Positions 7,433 to 13,151 of a DNA stretch of 13,151 nucleotides are shown here, in pieces. Location: assembly GCA_903854795.1 (NCBI GenBank), contig CAINXF010000054.1:1-13151 (forward strand), in the 5' to 3' direction. A program made the position numbers and the translations under genes. The notes under the pieces are model-generated. The model searched no databases, had not been told where the DNA came from, and saw nothing but the letters and a program-made list of their open reading frames with translations. The DNA comes from Candidatus Kerfeldbacteria bacterium. GTDB lineage: Bacteria; Patescibacteriota; Patescibacteriia; SBBC01. Every line of letters begins with the position of its first letter. Position 1 is the first letter of the stretch.

Positions 7433-7707
7433 TCAATCAGAATACCACTCTTCAATCGGACTGGATCTCAAGCGCCATTGGCAAAAGGGGAAGTTCGGGT
7501 CCGCGATGACCGGCAGCTTCTGCCCGAGGATGTCGAGCACGATCTGACAGGAGCACGTGGCATGCCACTTGAGAACGCCAGGACGAACGGCGTTCCCCCC
7601 ATGTGCGTGTGCGCCGAAGCCTCGACCTGCTGGACACCGAACGCGGAGAGTTCCTTGCCGTCCTTGTCTCCGTGACGGAACGCGACGACTTCGAACGAGC
7701 GCTTCAT
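7433..7707 (-). pseudogene. Decayed histidine phosphatase gene
   Basis: Reading the minus strand from an ATG whose A pairs with 7707, the protein begins MKRSFEVVAFRHGDKDGKEL, with the RHG motif of histidine phosphatases, then ELSAFGVQQVEASA and FSSGMPRA, which match the family's LTxxGxxQ and SSxxxRA blocks. Near 7548-7556 the frame breaks. Sensible coding continues one frame over as CQIVLDILGQKLPVIADPNF and SSPIEEWYSD, stopping at 7433-7435. A further one-base shift there would add DVHALARVLGSS, ending at 7378. The C-terminal catalytic histidine block is not found. A perfect Shine-Dalgarno AGGAGGT (plus-strand ACCTCCT at 7713-7719) lies 5 nt before the start. Two frame breaks and a missing C-terminus indicate a pseudogene, although a sequencing error could explain one break. 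It diverges from swivel protein D. This remnant and the small features listed account for most of the 7295-7892 gap. Confidence 0.6.
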
Positions 7708-7820
7708 GACTGACCTCCTGGGAAACGATGGGCTGCAGTTCAGGGGTGGGTGTAGCGGATCGTCATGGTACGAGCTGGTGATGTTCTTCGCTCGACGATC
7801 AAAAGCATCAAACAGGACAT

Positions 7821-7840
7821 GAAAGCGCCGAATCGCTTTC
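7821..7840. repeat. Perfect 7-bp inverted repeat upstream of the D promoter
   Basis: GAAAGCG and CGCTTTC are perfect inverted copies around CCGAAT. The element sits about 46-65 bp upstream of the predicted start site of the wHTH-swivel gene, a usual position for an activator site. As RNA it would also fold as a hairpin, but only a short TTG follows. The function is not known. Confidence 0.4.
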
Positions 7841-7842
7841 TT

Positions 7843-7856
7843 GTCAAGATATTGAC
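7843..7856. promoter_or_regulatory. Inverted repeat overlapping the -35 of the D promoter
   Basis: GTCAA and TTGAC are inverted copies around GATA. The right arm is part of the -35 hexamer TTGACG, so a protein bound here would compete with RNA polymerase. With 5-bp arms, chance cannot be excluded. Confidence 0.3.
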
Positions 7857-7879
7857 GCGGTGTAGGCAAATGATATAAT
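7852..7879 (+). promoter_or_regulatory. Strong extended -10 promoter for the wHTH-swivel gene D
   Basis: The -35 TTGACG (7852-7857) and a consensus -10 TATAAT (7874-7879) are 16 bp apart, and a TG at 7871-7872 makes an extended -10 (TGATATAAT). The expected start of transcription is near 7886. It drives the wHTH-swivel gene and probably the ATP-binding subunit behind it. It is the best promoter match in the window. Confidence 0.75.
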
Positions 7880-7894
7880 TGCTTTAGAAGCAAT
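7878..7894. promoter_or_regulatory. Candidate operator: 17-bp palindrome over the D transcription start
   Basis: ATTGCTTTAGAAGCAAT is a perfect 7-3-7 inverted repeat that begins inside the -10 hexamer, covers the predicted start site near 7886 and ends in the first possible ATG (7893). The product of this gene has an N-terminal winged-helix domain, so autoregulation through this site is a natural hypothesis. Size and symmetry fit a dimeric winged-helix protein. No second copy was noticed in the window. Confidence 0.5.
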
Positions 7895-7919
7895 GGTTTA
7901 TTATTACCAACGCAACAAT

Positions 7920-9713
7920 ATGCTCGAGACACTGTTCAACTCGAAGATCCGCGTCAAGGTGCTCACAGTGTTCTTCCGTGACGTCCGTGCGAAGCATTAC
8001 GTCCAGGAGGTCGTCCGCATGACTAAGGCGAACGCGGCGAACGTGTACCGGGAACTCGTGATCCTCAACAAGCTCCAGATCGTACAACGCGAACACGTCG
8101 GGAATCGGACGTACTACGCGCTTAACCACGACTCCTCCTATTATAAAGGCTTGCTGATGCTCTTCGCGGGCATGGAACGAGGTGACGCCGATCGGGAACC
8201 GTCCGAAGTTCTTCTTCCCGCACGTGCGGGTATCCCAGTCCAGGAAGGGGCGCTACTTGTCGGAAAAGAATGGTACCACCAGCGGTTCGACGGAAGTCCC
8301 ATGTTCATTGGTTCGATAGCCGAGGCGGAAGTACGGCGAGAAGACAGAAAACCCACGGGAACGGGAGCAAGCTTCCGCGTCTGTTTCTTCGATGACGGCA
8401 AGGCCGACTGGTACCTCGACATGGCGGACATACAACGCGGCGCGCAGGCGATCATGACCGCAGCACAGAAACAGCCCAATATTTCGAAGAAGCTCCTCAA
8501 CGATTGGCAACGTGATGAGTCCACGTTCGACGAGTTCGTATGGCATGAGTTCCCAACCCTCAAACTTCGTGAGCTGTCGAGCAAGGCGCTCACTCAACTC
8601 TGGCAACGCGCGTGGGGTATGGCGCTGCGAAGGTTCACGTCGTCGTCCATCATCGACCACTTCGCGCTCGGGACCGATGAGTACATACGGTCACTCCTGC
8701 GCCGCGAGGTGTACGCTTCGACCGCCGGACGTACCATGAAAGAGGCGGAGTTCACGGAGATCTTCTCGATCGCCACGGCCCCGGTGCACCAATCGTTCAT
8801 CAACCTCGCGGAGATCGACCTATTGAAGATCGCGCTCGGCAGATCGAAGGAAACGGTCGAACACTACCAACAGCGATATTTCTGGATCAACAACAACTAT
8901 ACGCACGTGCACGTGCTGTCGGTACGGCATTTCCGCCAGGAGATCGAGACATGGAAGCAGTCGAAGAAACCACTCGCGGACATTTTGCGCCAGGTCGAAC
9001 AGACGCCAAAGGAAAACCTTCGCAAGAAGGAGGCGCTGTTCAAGAAATTCGCGTTCTCGAAGGAGCTCAAAACGCTGCTGACTATTTCCGAAGATTTTAG
9101 TTGGTGGCAGGACGAACGGAAGAAAGCCACGTATTTGAACATCCATGTCAGCTCGCTGATCCTTGCCGACGTCGCACGTCGGGTGAAATACGACCCGGAA
9201 CTCATGCGGAACGCGGTCGCCTCGGAGGTCCCGAAGATCCTTACCACGAAAACGCCGACTCAGCGCGACCTTCGTGCCCGTACCAACTCGGCGTACATCG
9301 TCACACCGGAAGGTTTCTTCTTCGCGGACCGCGCGGACGTCAAGCACATACGGGATGCGATGTTCAGCCAGCAATCGTACGACGAGGTACAGGACATTCG
9401 CGGGTTGTCGGCATGCCTCGGCAGAGCGGTCGGCACCGTGAAGGTCGTCGGCTCGGTCAAGGAGATCGCGAAGGTGCAGACCGGTGACATACTCGTCGCG
9501 GTGATGACACGGCCGGATTACATATCCGCCATGAAGAAGGCCGCGGCAATCGTCACTGATGAGGGCGGCATCACCAGTCACGCTGCAATCGTCTCACGGG
9601 AGCTCGGCATACCGTGCCTCATCGGTACGAAGATCGCGACCAAAGTGTTCAAGGACGGCGATCTGGTCGAGGTCAACTCGAACCACGGCTGGGTCAGGAA
9701 GGTGCAGAGATAA
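7920..9713 (+). CDS. Winged-helix regulator fused to a phosphohistidine-swivel domain (protein D)
   Basis: This 597-residue protein joins a DNA-binding domain to a PEP-utilizing swivel domain. Residues 1 to about 80 look like a winged helix: MLETLFNSKIRVKVLTVFF, then the helix-turn-helix VQEVVRMTKANAANVYREL, then a wing ending RTYYALN. A variable stretch follows. From about 150 to 490 there is a helical region like that before the swivel in dikinases, including SIATAPVHQSFINLAEIDLL and EDFSWWQDERKKA. The swivel (about 497-597) has H554 in TDEGGITSHAAIVSRE and IPCLIGT. There is no ATP-binding domain; that function is encoded 24 nt downstream by E. I infer a transcription factor sensing or responding to phosphotransfer. 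An in-frame ATG at 7893 would add nine residues but lies about 7 nt after the expected transcription start and inside a palindrome. I prefer 7920, which matches how such wHTH proteins begin. Neither start has a Shine-Dalgarno. Confidence 0.87.
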   Translation: MLETLFNSKIRVKVLTVFFRDVRAKHYVQEVVRMTKANAANVYRELVILNKLQIVQREHVGNRTYYALNHDSSYYKGLLMLFAGMERGDADREPSEVLLPARAGIPVQEGALLVGKEWYHQRFDGSPMFIGSIAEAEVRREDRKPTGTGASFRVCFFDDGKADWYLDMADIQRGAQAIMTAAQKQPNISKKLLNDWQRDESTFDEFVWHEFPTLKLRELSSKALTQLWQRAWGMALRRFTSSSIIDHFALGTDEYIRSLLRREVYASTAGRTMKEAEFTEIFSIATAPVHQSFINLAEIDLLKIALGRSKETVEHYQQRYFWINNNYTHVHVLSVRHFRQEIETWKQSKKPLADILRQVEQTPKENLRKKEALFKKFAFSKELKTLLTISEDFSWWQDERKKATYLNIHVSSLILADVARRVKYDPELMRNAVASEVPKILTTKTPTQRDLRARTNSAYIVTPEGFFFADRADVKHIRDAMFSQQSYDEVQDIRGLSACLGRAVGTVKVVGSVKEIAKVQTGDILVAVMTRPDYISAMKKAAAIVTDEGGITSHAAIVSRELGIPCLIGTKIATKVFKDGDLVEVNSNHGWVRKVQR

Positions 9714-9737
9714 TTGAACATCTAATACACTTATAAC

Positions 9738-10679
9738 ATGACGCGATTCACCAAAACTTTCAAACAGCTTACCCGAACTGACGTCGGCATCGCCGGCGGC
9801 AAAGGTGCCAGCCTCGGAGAGATGACAAACGCGAAAATCCCGGTGCCACCTGGATTCGTCGTGCTCGCCCCGGCGTTCGACCAATTCCTAAAGGAAAGTA
9901 AACTCGATGGAAAAGTCGACGCCATCCTTAAAAAAGTGACGCACTCAAACGTCGCTTCAGTCGATCGCGCTTCACGACAGATCAGAAAGCTCATTCTCGA
10001 TGCCACATTCCCGAAAGATATCGCGACGGAGATCATGAAACAGTTTGTCGCCCTCAAATCCCCGCTCGTCGCTGTCCGTAGTTCCGCAACCGCCGAGGAT
10101 TCGTCGACCGCCTCATGGGCCGGCGAACTCGAATCGTACCTCAACGTCAAAAAGGTGACCGTCCTCGAATCAGTGAAGCTCTGTTGGTCGTCGCTGTTCA
10201 CACCGCGCGCCATCTTCTACCGTTTCGAAAAGAAAATGCACAATACGGACGTCTCGGTCGCGGTCGTCGTGCAAGCCATGATCCAATCGGAAACGTCCGG
10301 GATCTGCTTCACCGTCCATCCGGTAACGAAGGATTACGACCAGATGGTGATCGAGGCGGGTTGGGGTCTCGGCGAAGCGATCGTCGGCGGAAAGGTAACA
10401 CCGGACACGTTCGTCGTTAACACAAAGACGTGGCACATCGTCGACGCGAACATCAGCGAGCAGACGATGATGATCGTCCGCGGGCCAAAGGGCATCATCG
10501 AAAAAACGATTCTGCATGCAAAAGCCAACGCACAAAAACTTCCTAATGCGGTCGTACTCAAGCTCGCAAGACTTTGCAAGCACATCGAGTCGCACTATGG
10601 TAAGCCGCAGGACATCGAGTGGGCATACTGCAGCGGCAAAGTGTATATTGTTCAATCACGACCTATTACGACTCTCTAA
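9738..10679 (+). CDS. Free-standing PPDK_N / PEP-synthase-type ATP-binding subunit (protein E)
   Basis: This 313-residue protein is a full PPDK_N (pyruvate phosphate dikinase, PEP/pyruvate-binding) ATP-grasp domain and nothing else. It shows GGKGASLGEM at 20-29, PPGFVV, VRSSATAEDSSTASWAG from 113 (R114 would contact phosphates), FTPRAIFYR, QAMIQSETSGICFTVHPVT, GWGLGEAIVGGKVTPD, DIEWA with metal-binding E294, and the ending QSRPITTL (Q306, R308). PEP synthase is about 790 residues and continues into swivel and TIM-barrel domains; here the stop follows the ATP domain directly. Such a domain transfers the beta-phosphate of ATP to a swivel histidine, releasing AMP, so this protein probably charges one or more of A-D, most directly D, whose gene ends 24 nt upstream. 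This is not a truncation scar: the end is at a clean domain boundary. No clear Shine-Dalgarno is present. The symbol ppsA would mislead. Confidence 0.9.
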   Translation: MTRFTKTFKQLTRTDVGIAGGKGASLGEMTNAKIPVPPGFVVLAPAFDQFLKESKLDGKVDAILKKVTHSNVASVDRASRQIRKLILDATFPKDIATEIMKQFVALKSPLVAVRSSATAEDSSTASWAGELESYLNVKKVTVLESVKLCWSSLFTPRAIFYRFEKKMHNTDVSVAVVVQAMIQSETSGICFTVHPVTKDYDQMVIEAGWGLGEAIVGGKVTPDTFVVNTKTWHIVDANISEQTMMIVRGPKGIIEKTILHAKANAQKLPNAVVLKLARLCKHIESHYGKPQDIEWAYCSGKVYIVQSRPITTL

Positions 10680-10681
10680 AA

Positions 10682-10781
10682 GTCCGTCGCGAGGAAGCGG
10701 CGACGATCAGGGTGTCCGAAGGACGAGACCCTAGCGGAGCCGCAACAAGCGACACCATTAAGGGAAGGAGTGGCGACGGAC
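10682..10781. repeat. Nested inverted-repeat element, possible structured RNA
   Basis: The 171-bp gap between E and galU is full of complementary segments separated by purine-rich spacers. The outermost pair is a perfect 9-bp match, GTCCGTCGC (10682-10690) with GCGACGGAC (10773-10781). Inside are GGTGTC (10711-10716) with GACACC (10751-10756), AGGGT (10709-10713) with ACCCT (10728-10732) enclosing GTCC-GAA-GGAC, and GCGG next to CCGC at 10734-10743. Several pairings are mutually exclusive. I match it to no RNA family I know. It may be a folded leader or small RNA, or a dispersed palindromic repeat of the kind found between genes in many small genomes. No coding frame is evident. Confidence 0.5.
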
Positions 10782-10782
10782 G

Positions 10783-10801
10783 AGGAAACCGTAGGTTTCC
10801 T
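10783..10801 (+). terminator. Perfect hairpin before galU, possible terminator
   Basis: AGGAAACC and GGTTTCCT pair perfectly (8 bp) around GTA and can extend outward by a G-T and a C-G pair. It lies about 104 nt after the stop of E and abuts the -35 of the galU promoter. Only two Ts follow, so it is weak as an intrinsic terminator. It might instead be the 3' hairpin of the element just upstream, or a regulatory site for galU. Confidence 0.35.
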
Positions 10802-10829
10802 TGCCGAACACGTGTATTTGTGGTATACT
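10801..10829 (+). promoter_or_regulatory. Extended -10 promoter for galU
   Basis: The -35 TTGCCG (10801-10806) and -10 TATACT (10824-10829) are 17 bp apart, with a TG at 10821-10822 forming TGGTATACT. The expected start of transcription is near 10836, giving a leader of about 15 nt that contains the AGGA ribosome binding site of galU at 10842-10845. Confidence 0.7.
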
Positions 10830-10850
10830 GTACGCAGTAAAGGACATTAT

Positions 10851-11735
10851 ATGCCGCAACAAAAAAAGAAATCGAAGGTGCGTAAGGTTATTATCCCCGC
10901 CGCCGGACTTGGGACGCGTTTTTTGCCTGCGACGAAAGCGATGCCGAAGGAGATGCTACCGGTCGTCGATAAGCCGGTCATCCAGTACATCGTCGAGGAA
11001 GCGGTCGCTTCCGGCATCGAGGACGTCATCATCGTCACCGGCCAGAACAAGCGCGCCATAGAGGACCACTTCGATTCCAGCTCCGACCTCGTCGATTGGC
11101 TCGACTCGAAAGGGAAACACGAGCAAGCCGAACAGATGCGGAAGATCACCTCAATGGCGAATTTCATCTATATCCGCCAAAAAGGGCCGTACGGTAACGG
11201 CACGCCGGTTTTGAACGTGCGGCACATGATCGGGAAGGACGAAGCGTTCGCCGTCATCTGGGGCGACGATCTCGTCATCGGCCATCCCCCACGGCTCAAG
11301 GAGCTCATGGACGTCTATGAGCAGTATGGTAACCCAGTGCTAACAGCGTACGAGGTGACGAAGCAAGAAACCAACAAATACGGCATCATTGACCCGATCG
11401 AGATCACGAAAGACGTCGTGCAGGTCAAATCGATCGTAGAAAAACCCGAACCCCATGAGGCACCCTCGACGCTCGCCTCGCTCGGCGGCTACATCCTCAC
11501 GCCGGACATTTTCGAGATCCTCGAAAAGACGAGCCTCGGGAAATCGAATGAGCTCTGGCTCGTGGATGCACTGTACGCACTCAGTAAGAAACGCCCGATC
11601 TACGCGAAAAAAATTTCTGGCACGTACCACGACGTCGGTTCGAAGCTCGGATGGCTTCAGGCGAACGTCGAACTTGGCCTCATGCACAGCGAATTGAGCG
11701 CTGGATTCGCGCAGATCCTCCAAAAATACCGATAA
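10851..11735 (+). CDS. galU: UTP--glucose-1-phosphate uridylyltransferase
   Basis: This 294-residue protein makes UDP-glucose from UTP and glucose 1-phosphate, the sugar donor for cell-surface glycans and glycosylation. It has the nucleotidyltransferase signature IIPAAGLGTRFLPATKAMPK from residue 14, ending with K33 of the conserved PKE, then EMLPVVDKPVIQYIVEEA, QKGPYGNGTPVLN, the metal-binding GDD at 138-140 (D139, D140), VEKPEPHEAPS, and YHDVGSKLGWL near the end (D261). Length is normal for bacterial GalU. The frame stays open to an ATG at 10770, but that region holds the hairpin and promoter. The ATG at 10851 has AGGA 5 nt upstream and a basic start as in relatives. The ABC solute-binding gene follows after 1 nt, so the two are co-transcribed. 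Confidence 0.95.
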   Translation: MPQQKKKSKVRKVIIPAAGLGTRFLPATKAMPKEMLPVVDKPVIQYIVEEAVASGIEDVIIVTGQNKRAIEDHFDSSSDLVDWLDSKGKHEQAEQMRKITSMANFIYIRQKGPYGNGTPVLNVRHMIGKDEAFAVIWGDDLVIGHPPRLKELMDVYEQYGNPVLTAYEVTKQETNKYGIIDPIEITKDVVQVKSIVEKPEPHEAPSTLASLGGYILTPDIFEILEKTSLGKSNELWLVDALYALSKKRPIYAKKISGTYHDVGSKLGWLQANVELGLMHSELSAGFAQILQKYR

Positions 11736-11736
11736 T

Positions 11737-13140
11737 ATGAAACGCTTCATTATTCTGATCTCGATTCTTCTGGTACCGATCTCGGTACTCGTGCTGTTCA
11801 TCACGGGCGTGATCAAGCCGAAAGTGGTCGCCCCGAAACGCGTCACGCTGACGATGTGGACGACGACCGATGATCCAGCGGTATTTACGCCGATCCTCAA
11901 AAAATTCCAGACGATCCGTCCCTACATCTCGATCTCGATCGAGAAGGTCACGAGCGACGACTATGCTTCGATGCTGAAGGATGCATGGGCGCGCGGTAAA
12001 GGCCCTGACATCTTCGAACTCCCGGCGTCGTGGCTCGGCCAGTTTGCCAACGATTTCATCTCGCCGATGCCAAAAACCACTAACGTCTACACGTACACCA
12101 CGAAGAAGGTGTTGTTCAGGTCTGAGACTACGATCGCGAAGACGGCGATCCCGTCGGTCACCGTATCGAAGCTCCAGAGCGATTTTGCGTACGTCGTGGG
12201 CGATGACGTCGTCAGGAACGGCAACATCTACGGCCTTCCCCTCTCGATCGACACGCTCGTGCTCTACTACAACAAGGACATCCTCCGAAGCAACAACATC
12301 GCCGAACCGCCACGAACTTGGTCACAATTAGCGGCGATGGCGCCCCGCCTCTCGATCGCCGACGAGCAAGGGAAACTCCTCCAATCCGCGATCGCGATCG
12401 GCCGCGGCAGCAACGTGCTCCACTCCCCCGACATCATCTCGCTCCTCATGCTTCAGGATGGCGTCAACATGAACAGCGACGGCAAGGTACTCATCGACGA
12501 ATCGAAGGCTGATGACGAGACGAATCTGGGTGTCAACGCGCTCACGTATTACGCGAGTTTCGCGAGCCCGTCGAAAGCCGTGTACTCATGGAATGCCGAC
12601 CAACCGAAGTCACTCGACGCATTCATGCGTGGCAAGACGGCAATGTACATCGGGTACAACTACGACCGCGATATTATCACTACACAAAGTTCAATCAACC
12701 TTGGCATCGCGCCGATGCTCCACCTTCAGGATGATGGGAAGGACGCGATGTTCACCGCCGCTGGCAACCCGATGCAGGTCAACTACGGCGACTATCACGT
12801 GTACACCGTGTTCCAGCGAAGCGCACACTCACAGGAAGCGTGGAACTTCATCCAGTACATGACGAAGCAGGCTGACGTCGCCTCGCTCTACCTCGCGGCA
12901 ACGCGGAAGGTCGGGGCGCTTAACTCGATCCTTGCGAAACAGGCGAACGATCCCGAGATCGGCACACAGGCGCAACAGGCAATCAGTGCACGGAGCTGGT
13001 ACCACGGCACCGGCGCCACGACCGCCGCGCAAGCGCTCTCCGACATGCTCGACAGCGTCGCAGACGGCAAGGCGTCACCGCTCGGGGCGCTCACACTCGC
13101 GCGTAAGCAGATCGAACTGACCACCATCACAAAAAAATAA
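11737..13140 (+). CDS. Membrane-anchored ABC sugar-type solute-binding protein
   Basis: This 467-residue protein belongs to the family 1 extracellular solute-binding proteins (MalE/UgpB-like), which capture sugars or oligosaccharides for ABC importers. The start is a hydrophobic segment at about 3-25 after MKR, with no lipobox cysteine, so it is probably held in the membrane by an uncleaved anchor. Family features follow: VTLTMWTTTDDPAVFTPILK with the early beta strand and helix, GPDIFELPASWLGQF, IYGLPLSIDTLVLYYNKDIL (the conserved hinge region), PPRTWSQL, FMRGKTAMYIGYNY, and SQEAWNFIQYMTKQADV near the end. It begins 1 nt after galU. Permeases are not in the window but may follow, since an ATG at 13143 is the likely next start. 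The ligand is unknown; the link to galU suggests carbohydrate. Confidence 0.88.
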   Translation: MKRFIILISILLVPISVLVLFITGVIKPKVVAPKRVTLTMWTTTDDPAVFTPILKKFQTIRPYISISIEKVTSDDYASMLKDAWARGKGPDIFELPASWLGQFANDFISPMPKTTNVYTYTTKKVLFRSETTIAKTAIPSVTVSKLQSDFAYVVGDDVVRNGNIYGLPLSIDTLVLYYNKDILRSNNIAEPPRTWSQLAAMAPRLSIADEQGKLLQSAIAIGRGSNVLHSPDIISLLMLQDGVNMNSDGKVLIDESKADDETNLGVNALTYYASFASPSKAVYSWNADQPKSLDAFMRGKTAMYIGYNYDRDIITTQSSINLGIAPMLHLQDDGKDAMFTAAGNPMQVNYGDYHVYTVFQRSAHSQEAWNFIQYMTKQADVASLYLAATRKVGALNSILAKQANDPEIGTQAQQAISARSWYHGTGATTAAQALSDMLDSVADGKASPLGALTLARKQIELTTITKK

Positions 13141-13142
13141 CA

Positions 13143-13151
13143 ATGAAACGA
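13143..13151 (+). CDS. Possible start of the next gene (partial)
   Basis: An ATG lies 2 nt after the solute-binding-protein stop and reads Met-Lys-Arg before the window ends. The spacing matches other same-strand junctions here. A transporter permease would be a natural neighbour, but nothing beyond the position supports that. Confidence 0.3.

Noticed and set aside
7381..7548. Short plus-strand frame starting MTPRNIENFPEHEPEH
   Set aside because: It is antisense to the phosphatase remnant, whose minus-strand frames give family-like motifs and a perfect Shine-Dalgarno. No ribosome site supports the plus frame.
8820..9581. 253-codon open frame on the minus strand opposite the wHTH-swivel gene
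   Set aside because: It lies wholly antisense to a well-supported gene, has an Arg/Asp/His-rich shadow composition and no recognisable motif.
2762..9713. PTS enzyme I or an HPr-linked system
   Set aside because: No enzyme I N-terminal HPr-binding region, no HPr and no EII components are visible. The partner present is a PPDK_N ATP-binding protein.
9714..9737. Separate promoter for E (TTGAAC ... TATAAC)
   Set aside because: The two hexamers are only 12 bp apart and the -10-like element touches the ATG. Read-through from the D promoter is the simpler view.
9738..10679. Calling E a truncated PEP synthase pseudogene
   Set aside because: All ATP-binding blocks are intact and the stop falls exactly at the domain end, with four intact swivel proteins nearby, so a split system is more likely than decay.
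10682..10781. Known ribozyme or riboswitch (hammerhead, RNase P, HEARO-type)
   Set aside because: The defining core sequences of these families, such as CTGATGA for hammerhead, were not found, so it stays unassigned.
1..13151. CRISPR array, tRNA, rRNA or insertion sequence
   Set aside because: I saw no regularly spaced direct repeats, no tRNA-like cloverleaf or rRNA stretch and no transposase or terminal repeats.

Overview
The window looks like a bacterial chromosome segment of moderately high GC from a Candidate Phyla Radiation (Patescibacteria) genome. That placement is an inference from three things: compact same-strand gene clusters with 1-nt gaps or ATGA overlaps, many starts lacking a clear Shine-Dalgarno, and protein types that I associate with that group (stand-alone phosphohistidine-swivel proteins, a wHTH protein beginning MLETLFNSK, a single-domain EamA protein). 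The code is standard: TGA ends real genes (for example at 5927), so it is not the UGA-Gly code of Gracilibacteria/SR1.

Layout. (1) 22-2292: a small secreted protein of unknown function, then an ABC ATPase and a MacB/FtsX-type permease. (2) 2338-7294: a tight run, probably one transcription unit, holding a half-size EamA transporter, swivel protein A (2762-4048), a histidine phosphatase (4067-4912), swivel protein B (4914-5927) and swivel protein C (5924-7294). (3) 7295-7892: a long gap with a decayed minus-strand histidine-phosphatase gene (7433-7707), several inverted repeats and a strong extended -10 promoter. (4) 7920-10679: swivel protein D, which carries an N-terminal winged-helix DNA-binding domain, then protein E, a free-standing PPDK_N/PEP-synthase-type ATP-binding domain that ends exactly where that domain ends. 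(5) 10680-10850: a 171-bp gap with a nested inverted-repeat element and a good promoter. (6) 10851-13140: galU and a membrane-anchored sugar-type ABC solute-binding protein. The next gene may begin at 13143.

Main interest. PEP synthase, PPDK and rifampin phosphotransferase are single chains that pass a phosphate from ATP, via a histidine on a mobile swivel domain, to an acceptor. Here the ATP-binding part (E) is a separate protein. Four different proteins (A-D) each carry a swivel domain with an intact histidine motif, behind different N-terminal regions. No pyruvate/PEP TIM-barrel domain is present. I infer a split dikinase-like phosphotransfer system in which one ATP-driven subunit may charge several swivel proteins. 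One of those, D, is probably a transcription factor whose own promoter is overlaid with palindromes. A histidine phosphatase lies inside the cluster and the remains of another lie beside it. None of this function is proven by sequence alone.
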